Below are positions 13,201 through 22,091 of a stretch of DNA of 64,000 bases, one piece after another. Origin of the DNA: Flaccisagitta enflata (lineage: Eukaryota; Chaetognatha; Sagittoidea; Aphragmophora); contig OZ231126.1 of NCBI GenBank assembly GCA_965153355.1, forward strand, positions 68,448,001 to 68,512,000. The letters run 5' to 3'. Positions within the stretch are counted from its first letter, which is position 1. Each line of letters opens with the position of its first letter. The position numbers and the translations under genes are program-made. Below the pieces are notes generated by a model. It was given only the letters and a program-made list of their open reading frames with translations, had not been told where the DNA came from and ran no database searches.

Positions 13201-16200
13201 TTGGATTTTAAGGTATGCTTTCATGGACTTCAAGGAATGCCATCATGGGCTTCAAGGTATGCTATCATAGGCTGCAAGGTATGCCACCATGAACTTCAAG
13301 GTATGCCATCATGGACTTTAAGGTATGCAATTGGTAGCTGGGTCAGACTGAGTAGCCGGGTCAGACTGAGTAGCCGGGTCAGACTGAGTAGCCGGGTCAG
13401 ACTGAGTAGCCGGGTCAGACTGAGTAGCCGGGTCAGACTGAGTAGCCGGGTCAGACTGAGTAGCCGGGTCAGACTGAGTAGCCGGGTCAGACTGAGTAGC
13501 CGGGTCAGACTGAGTAGCCGGGTCAGACTGAGTAGCCGGGTCAGACTGAGTAGCCGGGTCAGACTGAGTAGCCGGGTCAGACTGAGTAGCCGGGTCAGAC
13601 TGAGTAGCCGGGTCAGACTGAGTAGCCGGGTCAGACTGAGTAGCCGGGTCGGACACCAAATAGACTACAGTCGAGGACTGTTGTTTTTAAGCTTTTTTTC
13701 TGTTAGGGCAGGTAGTCCAACTTTCTGGCTGCACGTTTTGTGGGTCTGTTGACCTTAATGGGCTGGGGTTGGACTGGGGCATGGGTACAAACCCCTCAAG
13801 GCAATTTTTTTTTGCAAAAAATAAAGATAGGCTCTTTTCATTTCAAATTTTCTGATACGTCTAAATATCAGATCTTCAAAAAATCAATTTTTCTGACCAG
13901 ATCGACAAAAAAATTTCTGAGTCCTGGGTTCAACTGGGTGGGGTGGGGTGTTGCTTTTCTATCACCACCCCTGCCCACCCGCACGCGACTAAAAGAGCCG
14001 TGCATAGGACCTTGTTTATGCTACGCGGCAGTTAAGCAGAATATAATCCCCTCTGTCATTCTATCTTCATTAAGGTCGGCCCACGGACGCTTCTTACGTC
14101 CTACGAAATCAGGACACGTTATCCTCACGGGTTCATCGTCACGAGATTCCTGTGGCTTCCACGCCTCTGACGGTCGTCCATGAGGACGAAGACTTCGTCG
14201 TCGTCAATAAACCGTCGACCATTCCCGTGCATCCCTGCGGTCGCTTTAGATACAACACCGTCACCATGATTCTCAGCCATGAAATGGGATATATGTGAGT
14301 TTTGATGTATGTCTTTCACTCTTGTGTTGTAGAGGCTCGTGGTGCGTGGGGGTGTAAATTCTAAGAGTCATCATATTAATTATAATGTTGACTATCAAAA
14401 TGTGGAATTGAGTGGAATTAAGTGGAGTTCAATGAAATTGACAAACCCATTCTCCCATTCTCTAGAAACGTGCGAACGATTCATCGATTGGACCGGGCTA
14501 CTTCCGGCGTTCTCATCCTGGTCAAAAACTTTGCCAAAACTCAAGAAATGGCCGCTCGCATAAAGAATCACGACCTCCGCAAAGAATACGTGTGCCGCGT
14601 GATGGGAGAGTTTCCCGCTTCCGCGGCCGAGTCGGTCGTTGCTTCCACGGCGACGAACAACAGCGTAAAAGAGGTCGAAGAAGACGACGACGATAATAGT
14701 AAGGAGGCGTTTCTAGTCATAGGCAATCGCGTTTTTGACGGGCCACTCGGCCGCTCGCTACGTTCCGTCGCTCACACTGCTCACTCGCTCTGCAGCGCTT
14801 CACTTCGCTACACTCGCTTCTTGCTATGTTCACAAGCTCGCTCACTTCCTCATGGGACGGTTGAAATTCATGAATGTGTTCACGTTGTTGACGTGTTTGG
14901 CGGGAATAAACGCGTTTTTTATCGTCCCTAGAGACACGCCCTCATTCCTCCTCACCCGCTTCAATCCTCGTGGACGCGCCGCTTTTGTGCGTGTCTCAAA
15001 AGATTGGACTGAATCGCGTCGATGCGCGCGGCAAAGAAGCGCAAACGACATTCCAGCGATTATCGTACAACGGGGTTTCCAGCGTCGTCAAATGCATTCC
15101 CAAAACTGGCAGGACTCATCAAATCAGGGTGAGGAAATGGTTGATAACGCATAACACTTCAAGTAAGACCATGAAAAGCGTACTTCCAGTTGACCCAGCT
15201 TCATGAAATAATAGTATTTCACGTAAAGGGGTTGACTGGATTTCTGCTTTTCATATTTTCACTAGAAGTATCGTTTTTGCAACAATTGTGAGACATGTGT
15301 TACCTAATAGAGAATACAAACATATTCATATTGTTCCTCTTGCCATACAGTCGTGTGGTGGTCTTTATGCTGGGATGTTTCTTAATGATTCCATCTCTTA
15401 CTGAAATCTAATTCTATCACCTCATCTCTCTACATTTTGTACTTGTGTTCTCCATCAGGTTCACCTGCAGTATTTGGGCTTCCCTATCATGAACGATCGG
15501 TTTTACAACAGTCCTCCGCTTTGGGGTCCCAAAAACGGCGCCGGCGGCGACTTTGGGGGCAAAACCGACGAACAATTGCTCGCGGATGCGGCCAGAATTC
15601 ATTCCGTCTACAACTACTTGGACGCCGACTTGTATTCCGAGTTGGTACAGAAACATTTTGGGGGAGAAAAGGATGCGGAAAAGGATAAAATCGATCCGAC
15701 GGCTACTAATGGACTATCGACGATTCATGGAGTACCGTCGAGTAATGAGCAAAATTCGAAAGACGTTAGCGACGGCGAAAATGTGGCAGATTTTGGAGAG
15801 CAGTCGGAACATCACAACGAGCAACCGACGAAGAAAGCGAAATTACGGGACAATGAAACTACGTCGGACTTGAGACCAAATGAGTTGAAAACAATCCAAG
15901 CGGGAGATGATGGATCGGCGGAACAACATGCTCCTTTACCCACAGTGACGGCGTCCGCAGAGAATCACCCTACGTGCATCAAATTGGGAGATGATGGATC
16001 GGCAGAACAACAAGCTCCTTCACCCACAGTGACGGCGTCCGCTGATTATGACCCTACGTGCAAGGACTGCGTTCAACCCACGCGAGATCCCAATACGCAG
16101 GAGCTCGTCATGTTCCTTCACGCTCTTCGATATAGTGGTCCGGATTTCGACTTTTCAACGCCACTGCCTGATTGGGCGGAGGAGACTTGGAGTGAGGAGG

Positions 16201-16220
16201 AGAAATATAAACTGTATTGA
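4282..16220 (+). CDS. RPUSD2: RPUSD2-like RNA pseudouridine synthase
   Basis: Eight exons: 4282-4479, 10969-11100, 11265-11375, 11678-11798, 14075-14294, 14466-14698, 14932-15128, 15459-16220; 657 residues. An S4-like domain (about residues 150-205, LRQGLINVNGRPT) precedes the RluA-type catalytic domain. HRLDRATSGV in exon 6 holds the expected catalytic Asp (about residue 270). [20 protein letters not shown] in exons 7-8 is the conserved C-terminal core. The family isomerises uridine in RNA. Length exceeds human RPUSD2 (545) because of an acidic linker and a C-terminal insert with a 28-residue tandem repeat. Intron 2 starts with GC instead of GT, and intron 6 is almost wholly a repeat element. 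The ATG at 4282 is chosen because it opens the exon and is kept in both arms. Confidence 0.9.
4807..4856. repeat. (GGAA)n/(GGCA)n simple repeat
   Basis: GGAAGGAAGG units grade into GGAGGCAGGCAGG inside RPUSD2 intron 1. The right arm keeps only a short CCTCCCTCCC remnant at about 55,606-55,620. Confidence 0.8.
4986..7185. mobile_element. 2.2-kb long-TIR element with 9-bp duplication, left arm only
   Basis: The element runs 4995-7176. Ends read TCAGGTGTGTCAATATGC and its reverse, with similarity continuing about 85 bp inward (CATCATCAGGGA, AAGACACTTAC). CTGCCCCAT flanks it at 4986-4994 and 7177-7185, and the right arm has one copy of this 9-mer. Long TIRs plus a 9-bp duplication fit a Mutator-like non-autonomous element. 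No transposase frame was found; the interior is filled by another repeat element (5227-6895). Confidence 0.85.
5227..6895 (+). mobile_element. AGTCGCG-family hairpin element with AT-rich minisatellite core
   Basis: Starts AGTCGCGTGCTCGCGACTC, a hairpin, then CGCTTTGTC and repeated GGTCGGTC, and closes GCACGCGACTTATAGG, TGTTGGCCTTGTTT. Between these, 5330-5710 is a degenerate TTTTAAGTCA repeat and 5710-6840 a degenerate ATTATAGGTAATTATAGG repeat. The same start and end modules occur at 12,244, 24,206 (reverse), 39,265, 56,645 (reverse), 61,315, 62,231 and 63,321 (reverse). Confidence 0.7.
7177..8440. repeat. Two-copy tandem duplication, 632-bp period
   Basis: Copies start at 7177 and 7809 and look identical over about 620 bp. 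Each contains a 300-bp palindrome (CCCATCCTCAGGGCTTC and its reverse) and one end of the GGGCAGCGG family. The right arm has a single copy (about 54,905-55,450). The frames on both strands are repeat shadows. Confidence 0.85.
8356..10886. repeat. 2.5-kb left-arm insertion of low-complexity DNA
   Basis: GTGCAC stands at 8350-8355 and 10,881-10,886; the right arm has one GTGCAC between the same flanks (about 54,897-54,905), so this block is an insertion or expansion. It includes a degenerate TTGTCCTAGAG repeat (about 8940-9580), an ordinary AT-rich stretch (9600-10,150) with no gene, and the 71-bp array. No inverted ends were recognised. Confidence 0.65.
10161..10880. repeat. 71-bp tandem array, about 10 copies
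   Basis: GATGGACTGTGTAGGTGGG recurs every 71 bp from 10,161 to 10,871, with each unit containing a TTTTTTCCCATCAGG block. Units look identical, so the array is young or kept homogeneous. It is missing from the right arm, where RPUSD2 intron 1 is 1.1 kb instead of 6.5 kb. It ends 88 bp before exon 2. Confidence 0.92.
12244..12436 (+). mobile_element. AGTCGCG-family element
   Basis: AGTCGCGGGCTACGCGACT hairpin start, GGTCCGTCCGTCC run, then CCCACCCGCACGCGACTGG and GGCCTTGTTTT at the end. It sits in RPUSD2 intron 4. A related end (CCCGCACGCGACTAAAAG ... CCTTGTTTA) is at about 13,975-14,020 and is shared with the right arm near 51,270-51,320. Confidence 0.65.
12497..13680 (+). mobile_element. 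GTCCTCGAC-hairpin family element
   Basis: Begins GTCCTCGACGATCAG...ACGTCGAGGAC, a hairpin, and ends ACAGTCGAGGACTGT. Contains repeated ACTACCCTTTGCCTATTA-type blocks, poly-T/poly-A stretches and TGGACTTCAAGG repeats. A second member is at 35,664-36,945 in the other orientation. It interrupts another repeat whose uninterrupted form is at 27,098-27,410. No coding sequence. Confidence 0.6.
13334..13651. repeat. 18-bp minisatellite, about 17.7 copies
   Basis: Unit GTAGCCGGGTCAGACTGA, almost perfect, in RPUSD2 intron 4. Because 18 is a multiple of three, it opens long repetitive frames on both strands; these are artefacts. The right arm has a different array at the comparable intron position (51,399-51,910). 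Confidence 0.95.
14699..14931. mobile_element. Repeat element forming RPUSD2 intron 6
   Basis: From about 14,706 to its 3' splice AG the 233-bp intron resembles the reverse complement of about 32,845-33,030 in kinesin intron 4. Shared blocks include CAATCGCGTTT, GGGCCA, CGCTCGCTACGTT, CGCTCACAC and CGCGTTTTTT. The element's own end (CGTCCCTAG) supplies the acceptor, and the donor is GTAAGG. Both arms carry it. A weaker relative is at 62,625-62,735. Confidence 0.7.
15129..15458. other. RPUSD2 intron 7
   Basis: A 330-bp intron, GTGAGG donor and CCATCAG acceptor. Apart from short AT-rich stretches I see nothing in it. The right-arm intron is 50231-49936. Confidence 0.7.
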
Positions 16221-16406
16221 GCTCAAAATCGGCCAAAATTTTGTGCAGCTGGATGATACGCGACAAATGAGAATTTCTGTGTGCGGGGGATGCGGTTTCA
16301 GACTTGTTCTTGCGGACATATTGGAGATGTCGCAAAAAGCGCTGCCATCTACATTTTTCGCTTGTTACAGAATCGTACGCATTCGCGAGCCCGTCGCGTA
16401 ACCCCG

Positions 16407-16421
16407 ATTGACTTATTTTAG
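16407..16421 (+). promoter_or_regulatory. Acceptor-like motif upstream of the 221-residue gene
   Basis: TTGACTTATTTTAG ends 108 bp before the ATG at 16,530 and 201 bp after the RPUSD2 stop. It could be the 3' splice site of a 5'UTR intron or a trans-splice site. This is the weakest of the four such motifs. Confidence 0.3.
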
Positions 16422-16529
16422 AAGAAAAATTAAAATTGATCAATGATTATAATCAAAGGTGAATTTTCTTGACCACCCTTCGTCGTTTCGTGATCATTGA
16501 TCATCGCTTCCACCACGATTATCTATCCA

Positions 16530-17436
16530 ATGTTCGCCAGTTCTCAGTCGAGTTGCTCTCAGGAGAGTCAGTCCTCCTCCAAAAGGAAAGGCAATGCCGC
16601 GGAGGAACACTATCTCGACTCGGTTTGGGATTTGCGTTTCGAAGCTTACGGTATATCGTCCACACTCTTCGTCGATCCTCAAGATGAAGCTCAGCTGATC
16701 TTCGGTTTCGCGTCTTTTAAAGCGAAGCCATTTCTCTCCGAGGGGGCGTTGTTGAAGTCGGTGATTCGGGCGGGTGGAGGCGTCTTCCTTACCAACGCCC
16801 ATGACGCCGTCGAAACACAAGCCGCCATCGACGACGAGGACTGGCCAAATCATAAAAGCGTTCATCTGGTGCCTTCAACCGGTCTTGGTGTGTAGTTTTT
16901 TTGTTAAATATGCCAACTTCTGGTGCAGTTCTTTAATCAGACCAAAATCGACCATAGTTTGGAAGTTCTCCTGATTTGGACATGTCTAACTCATTCATCC
17001 TATCGCTTCAACGTTTTATCTCATCTTATTAGGTCCGACGTTAAATATATGCGCTCGCTGCGATGCTCCGATTGTCTCCGTACATTTTGTGTTCGAATGC
17101 GCGCGTGCCAACAAGTGAGCCTAACTGATACGACCTGTTATTGTTATTGCAAATGGCGTCAGATCATATGTACGGTGAAAGATTCATTCGAGAGTTCATT
17201 CTCGCGATAGGCTTTTTGCGTTGGGTGAATTCAAAGTTGCGCCGAAATCGATTTTTCGCCCTCCCGAAATCCGTCCGAGTGACGCCTGGAAACGTAACCG
17301 GCAAGACGCCGTCATGTACGAGTATCGTCTTTGGCAGAGGATGAGGAAAGCTGAAATGAGGCGCGAGCCAACAAAGGATGCAGTGGCGTTAACGGGCGAC
17401 GACGATGATGATGCGGGAGATGCGGATATCTCCTAG
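16530..17436 (+). CDS. Unrecognised 221-residue protein with CxxC and cysteine pair
   Basis: Three exons: 16530-16887, 17033-17114, 17211-17436. An in-frame TGA at 16,491 lies upstream of the ATG, so the start is constrained. I do not recognise the family. Residues 1-25 are Ser-rich; a folded-looking core follows (DSVWDLRFEAYG, then VDPQDEAQLIFGFASFKAKP). Exon 2 encodes CARCDAPIV...FEC, which could bind zinc. Exon 3 encodes IFRPPEIRPSDAWKRNRQD and YEYRLWQRMRKAE, and ends in an Asp-rich tail. The right-arm copy conserves the reading frame and all splice sites and differs mainly in the acidic tail, so it is a real gene. It stands 309 bp after RPUSD2 and 284 bp before MRPS17. Confidence 0.75.
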
Positions 17437-17640
17437 CTTGATGACTGTCAAACGTGATAATCGCAGGCGACGTTTTCTAATTTCTACACTGACTATTTAC
17501 ATATATTATTTACAAATATTATTGATCCCCTTTTGGATGTAACTTCCTAATCATGTTGACAATTTGTCATTATTAAAGTTAATTTTCTACACGCCAATCG
17601 CCATTTCTGTTGTTTATTCCGTTTATTCCTCACTGTTGAC

Positions 17641-17649
17641 GTTTTTCAG
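17641..17649 (+). promoter_or_regulatory. Acceptor-like motif upstream of MRPS17
   Basis: GTTGACGTTTTTCAG, a strong 3' splice site match, ends 71 bp before the ATG and 213 bp after the previous stop. The right arm conserves it (about 47,834-47,848). Confidence 0.45.
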
Positions 17650-17720
17650 TCGTGTTTACATACTTAACCTGGTTCGAAGTTGGGATAGGCGCTACTTTTG
17701 ACATTAAAAAGACTAAAATC

Positions 17721-18488
17721 ATGTCTAAAGTGACGAGACATTTATTGCAACTGGCCAAAGTGTTGCACGGGAAGAAACACGACTTTGTCAAAGTGAAAAC
17801 GGTTCACATGGTGTTTAACGACAGGTTTCGATTTCACTTTAACGAACCTGAAGAATTTTGGGTGCTGAACAAAGGAAATACCGCCCAACAAGGGGACATT
17901 GTGTTGTTAAAAGAGTTGCCAGAGACCTACGCCATCGACATTAAACATACGGTACACAAGGTGAGAAAACTACGCGCTTGTTCTGGAGAACGAATCCTTT
18001 GCTGTGACTTATACAAATCAATGCTCTTTTTTTTTTTTTTTGGGTAATCTGAGGTGAGATAAAACCCCGAGGTTGTTGGGAGTCGCTTGGGGTTGCAGTA
18101 TAGGCAAAATTACAAAAATACCTTTGTTATCAATAACATCACAAACATGATAAACTATGACATCAATCCTGATGCAATTCCGAGCAACTCAAAGCAACCC
18201 AAAGCAACCCCGGGTTAAAGTCTCACTAGTTTATGCTACAGTTTACTGGGTGTTACTTTATTCATCCAATCAATCAATCAATCAATCAATTCACTGATAT
18301 AGATTACGATGCTTACGATTCCTTTCATTCCGATCCGACGAATCCTCCCCCAGATTGTTTTTCCCACGGGATCGACGATTGATCCAGTGACTGGCAAACG
18401 ATGTTTGGGAACCGAGTTCATCGATGACATTCAAAGGAAGAAGCATCTCGCCGCTGAACTCAATCCCAAATCCATCGGAGCGTCTTGA
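17721..18488 (+). CDS. MRPS17: Mitochondrial ribosomal protein S17 (uS17m)
   Basis: Two exons, 17721-17960 and 18354-18488, phase 0, 124 residues (human about 130). The exon 1 end GDIVLLKELPETYAIDIKHT and exon 2 VFPTGSTIDPVTGKRCLGTE match the S17m core and its C-terminal extension (IDPVTGK is diagnostic). It is a component of the mitoribosomal small subunit. The ATG at 17,721 is the first in frame; the frame upstream is open but without ATG. The right-arm copy differs by H to N near the C-terminus. Confidence 0.92.
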
Positions 18489-18597
18489 TCGATGAGAGAG
18501 GAGATCGGCTTCAAAGCTGCCGGAATTGTTCTTGTGCGATGATCTTGATTTGATTTTAGGATTGCCTCCTCATTGTTGATTTCCTTCGTTATATTAC

Positions 18598-18599
18598 AG
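18598..18599 (+). promoter_or_regulatory. Acceptor-like AG upstream of COX5B copy 1
   Basis: CCTTCGTTATATTACAG ends 90 bp before the COX5B-1 ATG and 111 bp after the MRPS17 stop. A TATATAAA at about 18,671 is too close to the ATG to serve as an ordinary TATA box for this start codon. Confidence 0.4.
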
Positions 18600-18689
18600 C
18601 TTAGAAGAGTCTTGACTAGGCGTAGACCGCCTGGGCTGGCTAAAGATTTATCATTATTACACAATCGGTGTATATAAACAATACAGACA

Positions 18690-20881
18690 ATGGCGGCTTT
18701 AAGATTAACTCGTGTTTGCGCGTCGGTGCTTCGACCCGCTGTGGAACAAACTTTGAAGCCGTGTAATATCGCTCGTCGAACCGTAGCTACTTCCGCGACG
18801 AGGTTGAAAAGAGAGATTCAAATTTTAGAGCCGGATACGGACGAAAATCAGACGGCTCTCACCACAACGGATAAGCGAGGGAAATTAGCGGTAAGCTGAT
18901 CTTGTACAGACAAAAGTGAAATACAAGAAGTTAACCCCCCAAAAACTGTAGCACCCCCCCCCTACAGCTGCAACCGCTGAATGAAGATTTGCATGTGAGA
19001 TGGAAAATAGAAGCTTATATCAATACAATTAGCCTCATCAGAGCGATTTTGGAATTTCACTCCCAGTAAAGAGTTACAGCTTAAAAACTAACTAAAATTA
19101 ACACTTATTGAATTATGCTAATAATGCAATTTTTTACTTATTTTTTAGATATAACTTTTTAGCTATAACTTTTTACTGGGAATGAAATTCCAAAATTGCT
19201 CTGATGAGGCTAATTGTGTTGATATAAGCTTCCATTCCCCATCTTATACGTCTTTCTTCAATCTGCGGTTGAGGCTGTAGGGGGGGGTGCTACAGTTTTT
19301 GGGGGGTTAACTTCTTGTATTTCACTTTCGTCTGTAGCTGAATTGGTGTGGCAGAGTAAAAAGGGTTGGGAAAAGGAGATTCGCCAGTCACATTTGCATA
19401 TTGCAAATGTTTATTAATGAGTTGATAACCGTCTGCGATTTGCATGCACGCATGTTTGTCCTACTGTTACTCATTTTTTCCCGCTGTTGATTGACCCTTG
19501 GGTCTAGGAATCTTTGACTTGCAGAGGTGCCGATTCTGTGTAGCTTCGTAGCATTGCTAAGCGGTAGGCGAGCGCCTTAGTGCATCTGACGCAGTCAGCA
19601 AAGGGGAATAATGAGGGGAGGAAGGGATGAAGGAAGAACAAGCCCGACCGGGCAAAGATGCGTCCGGGCTGTATCTCAGCGTGTATTGATCATGTGACAT
19701 ATTGGAGAGACAGATGGACAAACAGACGTGAAAAAAACTCTCAAATCATGTTGGTTGATCATTTGTTTCAGTGTCAGATCTCACCGTGGCCAAAAACAGC
19801 CGAGAAACGCGGTTTTTGCACAGGCGTTACGGACCGACGGACGGACCGACGGACGGACCGACGGACGGACGGACGGACAGACCCTCTTATAGAGATGCGT
19901 TCCTGACGGACGCATCTAAAAAGAAAGGAAGGAATGAAAAAAGAAGAGGAAAGAACTTAAAAATCTGTTTCAGCTGTGGCTTTACATGTGGCTAAGATAT
20001 CATCTTTGATAATGGCATTTGGCAGATTGATGATAAGGGGTCGGTAGTTTTGACTGTTGTACTTTCCAACTCTGAAGCATTGATATTCATCACTAGAGAT
20101 GAGTTTCAATGTCATGAAGACGGTTATCAACTTCTTCATTTTGTGCTTCATTGCTTGATTCATAAAGATTTTAGCATGCTAACCGACCATACCGGCCTAC
20201 CACCCAACCAACCTACCAGCATTAAAGTGAAAAACGTGCAAAACTTCAGCATTTTTCAATCAATTTGGTTGAAACTTGGTATGAAGTCTCTAAATGGAAG
20301 GACTCCACATATGTTTGTGATTCATAAAGATTTTAGCATGCTAAACGGCAAACTGGCCTACCACCTAACTAGCCTACCATCTAAAAGTTAAAAATTGGCA
20401 AAACTTTGGTATTTTTCAACTGATTTGGATAAAACTTTGTAGACTGTCAACGGCGTTTGACAATGCCATTTGACAATGCCATTTGACCCTACCATTTGAC
20501 AAAGCCGTTTGACAACGCCGTTAGACCCATACTCTTTTTAGATTTTTTTGCTACGAGGCAGCTTAGCAGAATCGGCACTCCTTTTGAGTTTTGACTACGA
20601 CAATTTAATTTAAGAACCATGCAAATTTGAAATTACTGATAATTGTCTTCATGTTGCTTCAGGACTTGAATGATCCATTCGACCTCAAAATCGTGTCCCG
20701 CGGCAGTTTGGGATCTAGAGACAATCCCGATTTGATACCTTCCATGTTCGACCGTCGAATTGTCGGCCATATTTGCGAAGAGGACCAGAGTCACATAACC
20801 TGGTTCTATCTCTACAAAGGCGATCCTCAGCAGTGTCAATGTGGACATTGGTTTAAACTCGTTCCTGTCGACCCGTTATGA
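18690..20881 (+). CDS. COX5B: Cytochrome c oxidase subunit 5B, copy 1
   Basis: Exons 18690-18890 and 20663-20881, phase 0, 139 residues. The N-terminal 30 or so residues are Arg/Ala/Ser-rich with no acid residues before the first Glu, as expected for a mitochondrial presequence. The mature part has NPDLIPSMFDRRIVGHICEE and QCQCGHWFKLVP, the COX5B zinc-site region. The first ligand position is His (HIC) where mammals have Cys, and the second pair is CxC followed by GH, a form I also associate with arthropod COX5B. It is a nuclear-encoded subunit of complex IV on the matrix side. Intron 1 holds a left-only MITE and an older repeat element. Confidence 0.95.
18907..19334. mobile_element. 428-bp palindromic MITE at a TA site, left arm only
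   Basis: Ends CAGACAAAAGTGAAATAC and, reversed, CAGACGAAAGTGAAATAC; inverted arms extend about 190 bp and include a CCCCCC/GGGGGG pair. TA flanks at 18,905-18,906 and 19,335-19,336. The right arm reads straight through with a single TA (about 46,601-46,605). It lies 16 bp inside the intron after COX5B-1 exon 1. Confidence 0.88.
19524..20590. mobile_element. Old inverted-end repeat in COX5B-1 intron, shared by both arms
   Basis: Starts GCAGAGGTGCCGATTCTG and ends CAGAATCGGCACTCC, imperfect inverted ends. Contains a GACGGACC simple repeat bounded by GATGCGTCC-type hairpins (19,646-19,921), a two-unit repeat of about 165 bp (20,155-20,400), and a TTTGACAATGCC-type short repeat (20,455-20,530). 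The right arm carries the same element at about 44,655-46,410, extended by a private MITE. Confidence 0.6.
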
Positions 20882-21156
20882 GCCGTCGGAGACGTGGAGC
20901 TCCAGAATTGACAATGCATATGCACGAAATTATTTATTTCTTTTTAGACGGTTGAGAAATCTCTCTCGTGTGGTGAATGGAGATCAATGAGAACATCACG
21001 CTTTAGGAACAGAAAATCAGATGGATTTGTCACTTCGTCTCAATGACCACATTCTGTGTGCATTGCTGCGTCTCTGATCTTATATTGTCATTATTTGTCT
21101 TACCTCGAAAATAGTCCCTGTTACTATTTTTTAACCGCGCCGTCAGTTTCTGTTTC

Positions 21157-21158
21157 AG
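21157..21158 (+). promoter_or_regulatory. Acceptor-like AG upstream of COX5B copy 2
   Basis: CAGTTTCTGTTTCAG ends only 34 bp before the ATG at 21,193 and 277 bp after the COX5B-1 stop. Conserved in the right arm (about 44,077-44,091). Confidence 0.45.
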
Positions 21159-21192
21159 TTGCAAGATCAATAAAAGAATAATTATTTCCAAA

Positions 21193-21997
21193 ATGTCCGC
21201 CCTTCGTTTGGCATCCGTCTGTCGGGCAGTTGTGAGGCCGGCTCTGAGCGGCGCCCCCGCCCAACGCGGCGGCGCCCCCGCCCAACGCGGCATCGCCCCC
21301 GCCCAACGCGGCATCGCCACCAGTTCCGTCTGCATGGCCAAAGACATCAAGACGCCCGATTCGTTGCAAGCTTCCGTCGGCATCGAAAGATACGAAAAGT
21401 TGTGCCATCTCGCGGTAAGTTAGGGTTCTTGGGGGATTGCTGGAATTTCAAGAGTCGCTTTGGCGGCATCTTACCTTATCAAGGCTTTTTGGGCAGCGGC
21501 CCCAAAGGGCCGATGTCCTGTAGGACACAGGGGGTAATTTCCAAACGTCCGTCCGTCCCCCCCCCTGGTTGGCCATCGAGGCCTAAAATCCTCACTCTCA
21601 GGCCTGATTTAGGCCCTTTAAGCCCTCAAATCAGCCCTCCAGGCCTCAAATCAGCCCTCCAGACCTCAAATCAGCTCTCCAGGCCTCAAATCAGCTCTAA
21701 AATCAGTTATCCAGGCCTCAAATCTGCTCTCCAGCCCAAAAATCAGCACTCCAGGCCTCAAATCAGCCCTCCAGGCCTCCAATCTGCCCCTAATGCCTTA
21801 AGCCTACCCCTGGATCTCATATCTAATCTTCAGGCCTAAAATCTTCCCCCTAAACCTCAAATCCCTCTTAGGCCTGATATATTCCCCTCAGGACGTTTGA
21901 AGTTACCCTGTCCCACAGGACATCGGCCCGAGAGCCCTGCTCTGTCCTCTCTTCCAATCACTCCAAGCAGGTATCAGGTACCGCTGACCATGTGCGA

Positions 21998-22091
<94 letters not shown>

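Noticed and set aside
13183-13752. Long open frames on both strands (repeated SSRVRL / SDPATQ)
   Set aside because: They are translations of the 18-bp minisatellite; no start context, splice support or right-arm counterpart.
14735-15154. 139-residue frame with hydrophobic start overlapping RPUSD2 intron 6/exon 7
   Set aside because: It is the wrong frame across a real exon and a repeat-derived intron.
18671-18678. TATA box for COX5B-1
   Set aside because: TATATAAA lies 12 bp before the ATG, too close to drive a transcript including that start codon.
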